Below are positions 8,699 through 18,123 of a stretch of 64,000 bases of DNA, one piece after another; within the stretch, counting starts at the first letter, position 1; each line of letters begins with the position of its first letter. A program made the position numbers and the translations under genes. A model generated the notes under the pieces. The model searched no databases. It was not told the DNA's origin and saw only the letters and a program-made list of their open reading frames with translations. This stretch comes from Galbibacter kalidii (GTDB taxonomy: Bacteria > Bacteroidota > Bacteroidia > Flavobacteriales > Flavobacteriaceae): contig NZ_JAPFGA010000016.1 in assembly GCF_026241135.1 (NCBI RefSeq), positions 58,239 to 122,238 on the forward strand, in the 5' to 3' direction.

Positions 8699-10690
8699 AT
8701 GCGTATATCTCCTTTTGTTTACGACAACCGTTTTATAAGCAATGACACTCTTATTTCACTCTATAAGAACATGCTAAAATCAAGAATGATCGAGGAAAAG
8801 ATGCTGGTCTTGTTGCGACAAGGAAAAATATCAAAGTGGTTTAGCGGAATTGGTCAGGAGGCCATATCAGTTGGGGTAACCACAGCGCTTGAAGATGATG
8901 AGTACATACTACCGATGCACCGCAATCTGGGTGTTTTTACCACGAGGGGAATCCCGTTATATCGATTGTTTTGTCAGTGGCAGGGAAAGGCGAGCGGATT
9001 TACCAAAGGTCGGGACCGGAGCTTTCATTTTGGATCCAACGAGTACAACATAGTGGGGATGATCTCCCATTTGGGACCACAATTGGGGGTAGCCGATGGG
9101 ATTGCCTTAGCAAACCTGCTTCAAGGGAAAAAGAAAGTAACAGCAGTGTTCAGTGGGGAAGGGGGTACTAGTGAAGGAGATTTTCACGAAGCCCTTAACG
9201 TTGCAGCTGTGTGGAACTTACCGGTGTTGTTCTGTATTGAAAACAACGGATATGGACTCTCCACACCCGTAAACGAACAATTTAAATGTAAAGATATAGC
9301 AGAGAAAGGTGTGGGTTACGGAATGGAATCGCATGTGATAGAAGGAAATAACGTACTTGAAGTCTATAATACCGTTCGTCGCTTGGCGATAGAGATTCGG
9401 GAGCGCCCGCGTCCGGTGCTCTTGGAATTCAAAACCTTCAGGATGCGTGGCCATGAAGAAGCAAGCGGGACAAAATATGTTCCTGATGAATTAATGGCCG
9501 AATGGGAAGAAAAAGATCCTCTGACAAATTACTTTCATTTTTTATCAGATGAAGCTATTCTCACAGAAGAAAACGATGAAACGTTTCGAGTTGAAATTAA
9601 AGCAGAAATTGACAGAAATTTGCAGATTTCTTTTACAGAGAACAATATTGATTCAAATGTAAGCAATGAATTAAATGATGTTTTTCAAACATTTGATTAT
9701 AAAGAAATTAAAAAATCAGTAAACTTAATTAAACTACGTTTTGTTGATGCTGTTTCCTTAGGTTTGAGGCAATCTATGGAAAGGAATGATAACCTTGTTA
9801 TTATGGGGCAGGATATAGCCGAATACGGAGGTGTGTTTAAAGTCACCGAAGGTTTTGTAGATCAATTTGGAAAAGAACGAGTGCGAAATACACCCATTTG
9901 CGAATCAGCCATTGTTTCAACGGCGATGGGGCTGTCTATAAACAAAATGAAAGCGGTGGTGGAGATGCAGTTTGCCGACTTTGTCTCATCGGGATTCAAT
10001 CCGATAGTTAATTATTTAGCAAAAACACATTACAGATGGGGACAAAACGCCGATGTAGTGATCAGGATGCCCTGTGGTGGAGGCGTGGGAGCCGGACCTT
10101 TTCACTCACAGACCAACGAAGCCTGGTTTACCAAAACTCCCGGCTTGAAAGTGGTGTATCCAGCTTTTCCCGCAGATGCAAAGGGCTTGTTGGCAACTGC
10201 GATAGAAGATCCGAACCCGGTTTTGTTTTTTGAACACAAAGCCTTGTACAGAAGTATTTCAGAAGAAGTGCCTCAGGAATACTTTAATATTCCCTTTGGG
10301 AAAGCCTCTGTTTTGAAGAATGGTACGGATGTTGTAATTATCACCTACGGTGCCGGCGTTCATTGGGCATTGGACGTAATTGAGGATAATCCGGAACTGT
10401 CTGTTGAATTGATTGATTTGAGGACACTTTCTCCGTTGGATACGGAAACGATCTTCAAATCTGTAAGAAAAATAGGAAAAGTATTGGTGTTACAAGAGGA
10501 CACTATGTTTGGAGGGATTTCCAGTGATATTTCAGCGATGATCGTTGAAAATTGTTTTGAATACCTGGACGCCCCTGTCAAAAGGGTAGCTGGCTTGGAC
10601 ACACCTATTCCGTTTGCTAAAAACCTTGAAGAAGAGTTTATGGCAAAATCGCGTTTGGAAAAAGAGCTTTTGGATTTATTGGACTATTAA
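8699..10690 (+). CDS. Fused E1 alpha-beta subunit of 2-oxoacid (branched-chain) dehydrogenase
   Basis: Thiamine-diphosphate enzyme that decarboxylates 2-oxoacids in a dehydrogenase complex. Residues 1 to about 330 are the alpha part, with ISKWFSGIGQEA and the ThDP/Mg motif GEGGTSEGDF near 153 followed by ENNGYG. From about residue 346 (LRFVDAVSLGLRQSME) the beta part follows, with MGQDIAEYGGVF and ESAIV. Separate subunits are usual elsewhere, but the fused 660-residue form is common in Bacteroidota. The substrate is probably branched-chain 2-oxoacids; no E2 or E3 gene is adjacent. Confidence 0.9.
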   Translation: MRISPFVYDNRFISNDTLISLYKNMLKSRMIEEKMLVLLRQGKISKWFSGIGQEAISVGVTTALEDDEYILPMHRNLGVFTTRGIPLYRLFCQWQGKASGFTKGRDRSFHFGSNEYNIVGMISHLGPQLGVADGIALANLLQGKKKVTAVFSGEGGTSEGDFHEALNVAAVWNLPVLFCIENNGYGLSTPVNEQFKCKDIAEKGVGYGMESHVIEGNNVLEVYNTVRRLAIEIRERPRPVLLEFKTFRMRGHEEASGTKYVPDELMAEWEEKDPLTNYFHFLSDEAILTEENDETFRVEIKAEIDRNLQISFTENNIDSNVSNELNDVFQTFDYKEIKKSVNLIKLRFVDAVSLGLRQSMERNDNLVIMGQDIAEYGGVFKVTEGFVDQFGKERVRNTPICESAIVSTAMGLSINKMKAVVEMQFADFVSSGFNPIVNYLAKTHYRWGQNADVVIRMPCGGGVGAGPFHSQTNEAWFTKTPGLKVVYPAFPADAKGLLATAIEDPNPVLFFEHKALYRSISEEVPQEYFNIPFGKASVLKNGTDVVIITYGAGVHWALDVIEDNPELSVELIDLRTLSPLDTETIFKSVRKIGKVLVLQEDTMFGGISSDISAMIVENCFEYLDAPVKRVAGLDTPIPFAKNLEEEFMAKSRLEKELLDLLDY

Positions 10691-10795
10691 TTTTTTTCTC
10701 AATTAATTTTTTGTTAATTTAACAATTGAAATACTTAAAATGAATGGTGTTTTTAGTATTTTAGTTTATATATCAATACATAAAAACAAGTTAAA

Positions 10796-11287
10796 ATGAA
10801 AAAAAAGTCGTTTATTATGATGCTTATGGCATCTTTTGTTCTGTTCTCCTGCGGATTGAGCAAGGAAAACAGAAGTTCAAGAAAAACCCTAAACGGTACA
10901 TGGCAACTCTCTAATATTAGTTATCAAAATAACGAGGGTTATTTCAGTTCCGTTCTTTTTAACGACGTATCTGCTAAATGTTTTAAAGGTAGTGAATGGT
11001 TTTTCCGTTCCAATAATAGTACAGGGTACTACAATATCCTGTCTCCCGGGGAATGTGCTTCGGGACAACGTAACATAAGATGGTCTGTGCAAGACGATCC
11101 CAATGGCAATCCTAATCGTTTTCAGTTTAAATTCATAGACGAAAAGAAAAATGATATAGGAGGAGGTTACGGATATGTATTTAACATCAATACGTTGTCT
11201 GAACAACAAATGGTAATCAGTTCAGATGCCAATGTTGAAGGAAAGAAGGTAACCGTAGTATATGAATTTAACAGAATTTCACTTTAA
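10796..11287 (+). CDS. Lipocalin-like lipoprotein
   Basis: A 163-residue protein with signal peptide and lipobox (VLFSC, Cys about 19). The mature part starts with a lipocalin-type strand (LNGTWQLSNISYQ) and ends MVISSD...VTVVYEFNRI, fitting the small lipocalin-like family seen in Bacteroidota outer membranes. It lies 15 nt upstream of the OmpA-like gene, and the pair is probably one operon. Ligand unknown. Confidence 0.78.
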   Translation: MKKKSFIMMLMASFVLFSCGLSKENRSSRKTLNGTWQLSNISYQNNEGYFSSVLFNDVSAKCFKGSEWFFRSNNSTGYYNILSPGECASGQRNIRWSVQDDPNGNPNRFQFKFIDEKKNDIGGGYGYVFNINTLSEQQMVISSDANVEGKKVTVVYEFNRISL

Positions 11288-11302
11288 TTTTAAATCAACA
11301 TT

Positions 11303-11989
11303 ATGAAAAAAATATTAATTAAAGGTGGCGTAGTATTAATGTCACTAACATTACTCGCAAGTTGTGAAGCAATAAAGAATTCGAATAACACCCAGAGAGG
11401 AACTGCTATTGGAGCTGGTTCAGGAGCTGTGATAGGAGGCGTTATCGGTAATAATGTCGGTGATAAGAACAACTCTGTGGTAGGTGCTATTATCGGTGCT
11501 GCTGTGGGGGGTGTTGTAGGAAACAGAATTGGTAATAAAATGGACAGAAATGCGGAAGCCATTGAAGAGGCAATCCCTGGAGCTGAAGTGACTAGAATTG
11601 GTGAAGGGATCAATGTGACCTTTGATGAGAACAACGGTGTGCAGTTTGCATTGAATTCTGCTGAGATTTCTGCTGAAGGAAAATCGACACTTAGCAAAAT
11701 GGCAGAGGTGTTTAATGAATATAACGATACTAATGTGTTGTTAGAAGGACATACGGATAGTTCAGGAGCTGATGCTTACAATATGAGTCTGTCTGAGAAG
11801 AGAGCGAAATCAGTAAGGGATTATTTAATATCTCAAGGAGTTGCTTCATCGAGGTTAACAACCAAATGGTATGGAGAGGTACAGCCGAAGTATGATAACT
11901 CTACAGAGGTAGGTCGCTCGAAGAATCGACGTGTTGAGCTTGGTATTGTTGCCAGTCAAGAAATGATTCAAGAAGCAAAAACACAATAA
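11303..11989 (+). CDS. OmpA-family lipoprotein with glycine zipper
   Basis: A 228-residue outer-membrane lipoprotein. After the lipobox (LLASC) come two glycine-zipper stretches (AIGAGSGAVIGGVIGNN and AIIGAAVGGVVGNRIG), then an OmpA peptidoglycan-binding domain with LEGHTDSSG near residue 150, LSEKRAKSV and the NRRVE end motif. It likely tethers the outer membrane to peptidoglycan. A clear rho-independent terminator follows, closing the operon with the lipocalin-like gene. Confidence 0.92.
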   Translation: MKKILIKGGVVLMSLTLLASCEAIKNSNNTQRGTAIGAGSGAVIGGVIGNNVGDKNNSVVGAIIGAAVGGVVGNRIGNKMDRNAEAIEEAIPGAEVTRIGEGINVTFDENNGVQFALNSAEISAEGKSTLSKMAEVFNEYNDTNVLLEGHTDSSGADAYNMSLSEKRAKSVRDYLISQGVASSRLTTKWYGEVQPKYDNSTEVGRSKNRRVELGIVASQEMIQEAKTQ

Positions 11990-12005
11990 TTTCAATTGTA
12001 AATTG

Positions 12006-12040
12006 AAAGCCCGGTCTATGTATCGGGCTTTTTGTTTTTT
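12006..12040 (+). terminator. Rho-independent terminator after the OmpA-like gene
   Basis: Stem AAAGCCCG / CGGGCTTT with a 10-nt loop followed by a T-rich run (TTTGTTTTTT), 17 nt after the stop codon. Confidence 0.9.
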
Positions 12041-12085
12041 ATACAATAAACTTATTTAATAACAACCACATAATCAACCTACAAA

Positions 12086-12928
12086 ATGAAAAACAACAGA
12101 TTAATGTATGTGGCTATGATCTTTGCTGTGGCATTTATCATTAGCTGTAAACAAGACAAAAGAGAAAAACCAACTCCTGAAACTGAAACAATGGTGGAGG
12201 AAGTTAGCGTAGAAGGTAAAGAACTGGTATATGAAACAGATTCCACAAGTATGAAGGGATATGTGGCATACAACAGTAATTTAAAAGAAAAAAGACCAGG
12301 TGTATTGGTTGTACATGAATGGTGGGGACACAACGAATATAGCCGAGAACGTGCCGATATGTTGGCAGAACTGGGGTATGTAGCCTTGGCAGTGGATATG
12401 TATGGGGATGGTAAAATGGCACAACATCCTGATGATGCAGGAAAATTCTCAGGAATGGTAATGAAAAATATTGATGTCGCCAAAGCCCGATTTGACGCGG
12501 CCTTGGAAGCATTAAAAAATAACCCACACGTAGACCCGGATAAAATTGCAGCCATAGGCTATTGTTTTGGAGGTAGTGTTGTACTGACGATGGCCGATAT
12601 GGGTGTCGATCTTGACGCTGTGGCAGCTTTTCACAGCGGTGTTCAGCTACCGGTAATGCCTACAAAAGACATCAAAGCCAAAATTTTGGTGTGCAACGGC
12701 GCTGCCGATCCTTTTGTTTCTGAAGAATCAATTATCAATTACACAAAAGCGATGGACAGTGTAGGAGCGGATTATGAGTATATAGCATACGAAGATGCTG
12801 TTCATGCTTTCACCAGTAAAGCAGCTGATTCTCTAGGGAAAAAATTTGACCTTCCTTTGGCATACAATCAAGATGCTGATGAAAAATCATGGGCAGAACT
12901 TCAAAAATTACTTAATGAAGTTTTTTAA
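12086..12928 (+). CDS. Dienelactone hydrolase-family lipoprotein
   Basis: An alpha/beta hydrolase of the dienelactone hydrolase family, 280 residues, exported and lipid-anchored (lipobox AFIISC). The catalytic triad can be read: nucleophile Cys in GYCFGG near residue 158, Asp in GAADPFV near 207 and His in DAVHAFT near 240. The early motif VLVVHEWWGHNEY is typical. The Cys nucleophile is as in true dienelactone hydrolases. Substrate unknown; it stands alone. Confidence 0.88.
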   Translation: MKNNRLMYVAMIFAVAFIISCKQDKREKPTPETETMVEEVSVEGKELVYETDSTSMKGYVAYNSNLKEKRPGVLVVHEWWGHNEYSRERADMLAELGYVALAVDMYGDGKMAQHPDDAGKFSGMVMKNIDVAKARFDAALEALKNNPHVDPDKIAAIGYCFGGSVVLTMADMGVDLDAVAAFHSGVQLPVMPTKDIKAKILVCNGAADPFVSEESIINYTKAMDSVGADYEYIAYEDAVHAFTSKAADSLGKKFDLPLAYNQDADEKSWAELQKLLNEVF

Positions 12929-12957
12929 AATCACCAGTTGAGTGGGAATTAAATTTT

Positions 12958-13116
12958 GTCAGGTTGAGCATTGCTTGAAAAAAATATATTTTATTGAAAG
13001 CACATGGTGTAGCCATCGAAACCTATTGATTCTAAAAAATATTTAGATCTCGATAAGCTTCGCTTGGTATCTTCAATTCAAAATATATTTTGAACCTTGA
13101 TAATGCTCGAACTGAC
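12958..13116. repeat. Long nested inverted repeat, copy 1
   Basis: Starts GTCAGGTTGAGCAT and ends ATGCTCGAACTGAC, a 14-base terminal inverted repeat with two mismatches. Inside are further inverted pieces (GAAAAAAATATATTTT against AAAATATATTTTGAAC, and ATCTCGATAAGC...). Related copies lie at 31984-32101 and 33037-33166. It fills most of the 262-bp gap after the hydrolase gene. Confidence 0.7.
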
Positions 13117-13190
13117 ACTTAAGAACCTTTTACTTTTTAAGATAGCCCTTATTTTATTGGATGAGTTAGAAAGGTTAGAAAGAAGCTATT

Positions 13191-14021
13191 CTATTTTTTT
13201 CCGGTAACGGTGATGGCGGCAAGAAGCTCTTTATAATTCATCGTTTTTAAATCCTCGTCAGAATAGAACGGACTCAGTTTATCGTCATTAAAATGGTACA
13301 GTTCCCATCGTTTGTCGTGATATTCCAAAGCAGTAAGATTTTCTATCCAGTCACCGGAGTTTAAATACAGGCATGTCCCGTTCTTATTCACTTTTCGAAG
13401 CATTTGTGGCTGATGTATATGTCCGCATATCACATACTTATACCCGTTTTCGATAGCCAAGTCTGCTGCCACTTTTTCAAAGTCAGCAATATATTTCACT
13501 GCTTTTTTTACGCTGTCTTTGATTTTTTTGGAAAGGGAATATTTCTCTCGTCCCATTCTTACCAAAAACCAATTGATGAACCGGTTCAGAAGGATCAAGA
13601 AATCATAGCCCCATCCACCCAGTTTTGCAATCCATTTGGTGTGTTGTATGGAAGCATCAAAAACATCGCCATGGAAAATCCATGTCTTCTTTCCGTCGAG
13701 TTTCATGGTGAGTTTATCCAAAATATGGATGTTCCCCATGCTTACATCACTGAATTTCCGAAGCATTTCATCGTGATTTCCCGTAATATAGAAAACCTCA
13801 GTTCCTTTGGTAGAAAGGTCGATGATCTTTTTAATGACCTGTAAATGATTTTTAGGGAAATATCGTTTTCTGAATTGCCAAATGTCAATAATATCGCCGT
13901 TCAGGATCAATTTTTTGGGAGAAACACTGTTTAAATAAGAGAGAAGTTCCCCGGCATGGCAACCAAAGGTGCCCAAGTGTACATCTGAAATAACGACAAC
14001 TTCTAGTTTTCTTTTTCTCAA
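13191..14021 (-). CDS. Metallophosphoesterase, UDP-2,3-diacylglucosamine diphosphatase-like
   Basis: A 276-residue calcineurin-type phosphoesterase with all metal-binding motifs: DVHLG near residue 13, NGDIIDIW near 41, GNHDE near 82, IFHGDVFD near 116 and GHIHQP near 205. The family includes LpxH-type hydrolases of lipid A synthesis, and this protein would act at the inner membrane. The exact substrate is not proven. It is a single gene, divergent from aroC. Confidence 0.82.
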   Translation of the reverse strand: MRKRKLEVVVISDVHLGTFGCHAGELLSYLNSVSPKKLILNGDIIDIWQFRKRYFPKNHLQVIKKIIDLSTKGTEVFYITGNHDEMLRKFSDVSMGNIHILDKLTMKLDGKKTWIFHGDVFDASIQHTKWIAKLGGWGYDFLILLNRFINWFLVRMGREKYSLSKKIKDSVKKAVKYIADFEKVAADLAIENGYKYVICGHIHQPQMLRKVNKNGTCLYLNSGDWIENLTALEYHDKRWELYHFNDDKLSPFYSDEDLKTMNYKELLAAITVTGKK

Positions 14022-14165
14022 TCCTATCGATTTGGTTTATTAGGGCTAAGAAATAAAACTATTTGTTGTATCGTATTATTTGACAATTAATTATTTATGA
14101 TGTGATTGTTAAGAAAGATCGTTTTTTAAGGTTAAATATTAATTTATGATTACGCAGAATTAATT

Positions 14166-14195
14166 TTTGTTTCTCTTTTTTAAAATTTACATTTG
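14166..14195 (+). promoter_or_regulatory. aroC promoter
   Basis: TTTG at 14166-14169, an 18-nt spacer, then TACATTTG at 14188-14195 (perfect TAnnTTTG). The ATG at 14212 lies 17 nt downstream. This promoter overlaps the more upstream in-frame start and rules it out. Confidence 0.75.
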
Positions 14196-14211
14196 TCAAA
14201 ACCAAAATTTT

Positions 14212-15276
14212 ATGGCAGGAAATTCCTTCGGAACCCTCTTCAAATTAACAACTTTCGGTGAGTCTCACGGTGAGGCTTTAGGCGGAATTATAGACGGATG
14301 CCCGGCGGGTATCCCAATAGATTTGAATAAAGTCCAATTAGATCTCGACAGGCGTAAGCCAGGACAGTCCGCTATTGTAACCCAACGTAAAGAACCCGAC
14401 GAAGTGCGTTTTCTTTCCGGGATCTTTGAAGGGAAAACCACAGGAACTCCCATTGGTTTTGTTATAGAGAACACCAATCAGAAATCACATGACTATTCCC
14501 ATATAAAAGAAAATTACCGTCCGTCCCATGCCGATTATGTGTATGATAAGAAATACGGATTCAGGGATTATCGCGGTGGCGGACGAAGTTCTGCCAGGGA
14601 AACTGCTTGCAGGGTAGTGGCAGGAGCCATTGCCAAGCAAATGCTGGGAGCAATGACCGTCAATGCCTATGTGTCTTCCGTAGGAAATCTTCATTTAACA
14701 AAACACTATTCAGAATTAGACCTGAGCAATGCCGAAACAAATATCGTGCGTTGTCCCGATGCCGACATGGCTTCGGAGATGGAAAAACACATCAAACAGA
14801 TAAGAAAAGAAGGAGATACCGTAGGGGGTGTGGTGACTTGCGTCATTAAAAACGTGCCTATTGGTTTGGGTGAGCCGGTGTTTGATAAATTGCATGCCGA
14901 ATTAGGTAAAGCAATGCTTTCGATCAATGCTGTAAAAGGTTTTGAATATGGAAGTGGATTTGAAGGAGCCGCGATGAAAGGAAGTGAACACAACGACCTT
15001 TTTAATGAAGACGGAACCACAAAAACCAATTATTCCGGTGGGATTCAAGGAGGAATTAGTAACGGAATGGATATCTATTTCAGGGTAGCCTTCAAGCCTG
15101 TGGCTACGATTATGCAAAACCAAAAGACTATCAACAAAGATGGGGAAGAAGTGGAGATGCAAGGAAAAGGACGACATGATCCTTGTGTGGTGCCAAGAGC
15201 TGTACCCATTGTTGAAGCTATGGCGGCTTTGGTATTGGCAGATTATACATTGATAAACAAAAGTGTAAAATATTAA
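14212..15276 (+). CDS. aroC: Chorismate synthase
   Basis: Last step of the shikimate pathway, converting 5-enolpyruvylshikimate 3-phosphate to chorismate with reduced FMN. The 354-residue protein begins [20 protein letters not shown], the family's first signature, and contains [11 protein letters not shown] near residue 125 and [14 protein letters not shown] near the C terminus. The start at 14212 is chosen because the family begins with this sequence and because the promoter ends at 14195. Confidence 0.97.
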   Translation: MAGNSFGTLFKLTTFGESHGEALGGIIDGCPAGIPIDLNKVQLDLDRRKPGQSAIVTQRKEPDEVRFLSGIFEGKTTGTPIGFVIENTNQKSHDYSHIKENYRPSHADYVYDKKYGFRDYRGGGRSSARETACRVVAGAIAKQMLGAMTVNAYVSSVGNLHLTKHYSELDLSNAETNIVRCPDADMASEMEKHIKQIRKEGDTVGGVVTCVIKNVPIGLGEPVFDKLHAELGKAMLSINAVKGFEYGSGFEGAAMKGSEHNDLFNEDGTTKTNYSGGIQGGISNGMDIYFRVAFKPVATIMQNQKTINKDGEEVEMQGKGRHDPCVVPRAVPIVEAMAALVLADYTLINKSVKY

Positions 15277-15302
15277 CGATTACTCACTAAGGGAGATTTT
15301 AT

Positions 15303-15318
15303 CCCGATAATTATCGGG
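15303..15318. repeat. Palindrome CCCGATAATTATCGGG
   Basis: A perfect 16-bp palindrome in the 85-bp gap between aroC and the symporter gene, followed by GGGATCATCCC. It could stop aroC transcription or be a dispersed repeat; no T-run follows. Confidence 0.45.
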
Positions 15319-15361
15319 ACGGGATCATCCCGAGGTAATTTATTAATCTAATACGATACTT

Positions 15362-16798
15362 GTGAAAAAACTAGCATTACATTGGCAGATTATTATAGGT
15401 TTAATTTTAGGGATTATCTGGGCGGTCCTATCCGGCACATGGGGATGGAGCGAATTTACAGTGGATTGGATAGCCCCTTTTGGTACGATCTTTATCAACT
15501 TACTTAAACTTATAGCGGTGCCTTTGGTGCTTTTCTGTATCATAAGTGGAGTAGCCAATATCGGAGACCCATCGAGTTTGGGTAGAATGGGAGGGAAGAC
15601 CCTTTTGGCATACCTCACCACTACCGTTTTGGCTGTTGCTGTAGGTTTGTTGTTGGTCAATACCATAAATCCCGGCAAATTGATCGATGAGGAAAGTAGG
15701 ATTGATAACAGAATTAATTATGAACTCTGGGCTGCTTCAGAAGGTTTGGAGATCAAAGATGGTATCAACTATCTGCAAGATCCGGAATTCATGGAAAGGG
15801 CAGAGCGTATTTCTGAACTTTCCAAAGCTGATTTAGAAAGTGCTGCTGCAGTTGAGGAAAAAGTTACAACCGCCAGCGAAGCCAAAGAAGCCGGTCCGCT
15901 ACAACCTTTGGTGGATTTTGTCCCAAGCAACATTTTTGTATCACTTTCAGACAATGGCTTAATGTTACAAGTAATTTTCTTTGCACTGTTCTTTGGGGTT
16001 TGTCTGTTGTTCATTCCCAAGGAAAAAGCAAAACCGGTCATGTCATTTGTCGATGGAACAATGGAAGTTTTCTTGAAAATGGTCGATCTGATCATGAAAG
16101 CTTCTCCATTTTTTGTATTTGCCCTCTTAGCAGGGATAGTGAGCCAAATGGCGGGCGATGATATCGGTAAGGTTATCGAAATATTTAAAGGGTTGAGCTG
16201 GTACTCTCTAACGGTAGCCATAGGTTTATTATTGATGATCTTTTTGATTTACCCTTTGATCATAAAACTTCTCATCAAGGTGATTTCTTACTTCGGATTT
16301 TTCAAAGCGATGAGCCCTGCACAAACCTTAGCGTTTTCAACATCGAGCAGTGTGGCTACATTGCCTGTAACCATGGAGTGTGTTGAAGATAACCTGGGCG
16401 TAGATAAAAAGATAACCAGTTTTGTACTTCCCATCGGTGCAACAGTAAATATGGACGGTACCTGTTTGTATCAAGCAATAGCTGTTGTTTTTGTTGCTCA
16501 GTTACATATGATCGACCTGACTATTGGACAACAACTCACCATTGTGGTAACAGCTACATTGGCCTCTATAGGGACAGCAGCAGTGCCCAGTGCAGGCTTG
16601 GTGATGCTTATTATTGTATTACAGTCCGTAGGCTTAAATCCAGCATGGATCGGGATTATTCTTCCCGTAGACCGTATTTTGGATATGTTGCGAACAGTAG
16701 TAAATGTTACCGGTGATGCCACCGTATGTTCTGTAATAGCCAAAAGTGAAGGCTTACTCCATTATAATGGTGAAGAAAAAAAGGTGGTGAAAGTTTAA
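15362..16798 (+). CDS. Dicarboxylate/amino acid:cation symporter (SLC1/DAACS family)
   Basis: A 478-residue inner-membrane transporter that would import glutamate, aspartate or C4-dicarboxylates with Na+ or H+. Several hydrophobic helices are visible, plus the serine-rich re-entrant hairpin AFSTSSSVATLP and the substrate/Na+ motif IGATVNMDGTCLYQA. A soluble insertion of roughly 60 residues (about 110-175, with many Glu and Ala) lies between early helices. The start codon is GTG. A terminator follows. Confidence 0.93.
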   Translation: MKKLALHWQIIIGLILGIIWAVLSGTWGWSEFTVDWIAPFGTIFINLLKLIAVPLVLFCIISGVANIGDPSSLGRMGGKTLLAYLTTTVLAVAVGLLLVNTINPGKLIDEESRIDNRINYELWAASEGLEIKDGINYLQDPEFMERAERISELSKADLESAAAVEEKVTTASEAKEAGPLQPLVDFVPSNIFVSLSDNGLMLQVIFFALFFGVCLLFIPKEKAKPVMSFVDGTMEVFLKMVDLIMKASPFFVFALLAGIVSQMAGDDIGKVIEIFKGLSWYSLTVAIGLLLMIFLIYPLIIKLLIKVISYFGFFKAMSPAQTLAFSTSSSVATLPVTMECVEDNLGVDKKITSFVLPIGATVNMDGTCLYQAIAVVFVAQLHMIDLTIGQQLTIVVTATLASIGTAAVPSAGLVMLIIVLQSVGLNPAWIGIILPVDRILDMLRTVVNVTGDATVCSVIAKSEGLLHYNGEEKKVVKV

Positions 16799-16829
16799 AC
16801 GAGTTTACTTTTCAATTATGATTTTGTCA

Positions 16830-16860
16830 AGCGATGTGGTTATTTCATATCGCTTTTTTT
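16830..16860 (+). terminator. Rho-independent terminator after the symporter gene
   Basis: Stem AGCGAT / ATCGCT around a 13-nt loop, followed by seven T's. The rest of the 350-bp gap up to 17148 holds a likely promoter and a leader hairpin for the next gene. Confidence 0.7.
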
Positions 16861-17010
16861 ATGGTTATAGCACTTCGAAATATTTTCAGGAAAAAGATAT
16901 GGTTAACGAAGTATTATAGGAGTGTTAAAATTGTTCAACACGCTAGCTTCAGTTCACATACAAAATCCTGCCATACACAACAAAAAATTTTATTTCCGAA
17001 AATTTAAAAA

Positions 17011-17018
17011 TAAGTTTG
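17011..17018 (+). promoter_or_regulatory. -7 box upstream of the HPt gene
   Basis: TAAGTTTG matches TAnnTTTG; it would give a leader of about 125 nt. A T-rich -33 region is present near 16988 but no clean TTTG. Confidence 0.4.
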
Positions 17019-17090
17019 TCGTGAATAAGATATAATAAAAGTTGTTTCATAAACAAGAAACCAAAATCAATCCATAAGCATAGACACAAT

Positions 17091-17140
17091 TTACTATTAC
17101 AACGGCCTTCCCCCAAAAACCTACGGTTGTTGGATAGTAA
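17091..17140 (+). promoter_or_regulatory. Leader hairpin directly before the HPt start codon
   Basis: TTACTAT (17091-17097) pairs with ATAGTAA (17134-17140), and CAAC (17100-17103) pairs with GTTG (17126-17129). The structure ends 8 nt before the ATG and could affect translation. Confidence 0.4.
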
Positions 17141-17148
17141 AATAAAAA

Positions 17149-17559
17149 ATGGATGATAATGTAATGATGAATAATAGTTTACTGGTGAATAGAGAAAAAC
17201 GAATTAAAAAACGGGCAGATATATCGAGATTGGTAAACGACTGTATGGGAGATCAAGTGTATGTAAATGAAATGTTTTCTTTATTGAAGGAAAATATGAA
17301 GGAATTTTACAACGCCACAGCAGTTTTTTTAAAGGCCAAGGATCGATTTTCAATTTCAAGAGCAGCCCATAAGATTAAAAACGGACTTGAACTGATTCAA
17401 GCTTGTTCGCTTTTGGATTATGTCGATATGATTCAAAATGAATGTCAGCATGTAGACACTATAAAAAACATAGAAAAATTGATTGCTGATTCCAAAACAG
17501 AATACAACTGTGTTGTTCAAGAGTTGGAAGAACAAATAGCAATGCTCGATGCGAAGTAA
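17149..17559 (+). CDS. HPt-like histidine phosphotransfer protein
   Basis: A 136-residue, mostly helical protein with the phosphotransfer motif AAHKIKNGLELIQA near residue 78, which matches the A-H-x-L-K-G pattern of HPt domains, so the His could carry a phosphoryl group between a hybrid kinase and a response regulator. It overlaps the next gene by 11 nt, implying co-translation. No histidine kinase is adjacent. The partner next door lacks the phospho-acceptor Asp, so the phosphorelay route is unclear. Confidence 0.72.
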   Translation: MDDNVMMNNSLLVNREKRIKKRADISRLVNDCMGDQVYVNEMFSLLKENMKEFYNATAVFLKAKDRFSISRAAHKIKNGLELIQACSLLDYVDMIQNECQHVDTIKNIEKLIADSKTEYNCVVQELEEQIAMLDAK

Positions 17560-17938
17560 AAAAAATATTTTATTAGCTGAAGAAGATAGAATGGCGGCTT
17601 CTTTGATAGCTTTTCGCTTGAGGAAGGGCGGATATCATGTAGACCAATACGATAATGATGCTGAAGTTAAGGAATATTTAAAAACAAAACATCCGGATTT
17701 GATCATATGCAGTCTTTCTATAGGAGGAACAAAAGGAGCTAACTTGATCAAATATTTAAAAGAAGAAAAAGTATTCTCAAATATTCCTCTGATTATTATT
17801 ACGTCTTCCCAAAAAAGAGCTAGTTTATTAAAAAACAGTGACTTGAATATAAAGTATCACTTAATGAAACCTGTTCAAACGGAACATTTAGTTGATGTAG
17901 TCACTTCTTTCCTTAATAAAGAGACCAAAATTTTATAG
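17549..17938 (+). CDS. Pseudo-receiver (response regulator domain lacking the phospho-acceptor Asp)
   Basis: A 129-residue stand-alone receiver-fold protein. The acidic pair is present (LLAEED, residues 9-12), as are the Thr/Ser switch (IIITSS) and the conserved Lys (LMKP). At the phosphorylation site, however, the usual LDLMLP is LIICSLSIGG, so Ser replaces Asp. It is therefore predicted not to be phosphorylated in the normal way and may work by binding, possibly to the HPt protein encoded just upstream. Confidence 0.78.
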   Translation: MRSKKNILLAEEDRMAASLIAFRLRKGGYHVDQYDNDAEVKEYLKTKHPDLIICSLSIGGTKGANLIKYLKEEKVFSNIPLIIITSSQKRASLLKNSDLNIKYHLMKPVQTEHLVDVVTSFLNKETKIL

Positions 17939-18123
17939 TCTTTTTCATACTTAATATACTATAAAAGCTGTTTCACATACAAAAAAATGTATTTGACAAC
18001 AAAAAGTTTAAAATTAAACTTTATTCATCTACTTTAGTGGATGAATTGAAACAATAGTATTTTTCACAATTCTAAGAATTGTTAAAATCTTTGCTTCAAG
18101 TCTTACCTGAATCCTACTTAAAC

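Noticed and set aside
14167..14211. Upstream start of aroC
   Set aside because: It lies inside the promoter, and chorismate synthases begin at the MAGNSFG-like segment.
15303..15318. CCCGATAATTATCGGG as an operator for the symporter
   Set aside because: No regulator gene is near, and this palindrome type is likely a common repeat; kept only as a repeat.
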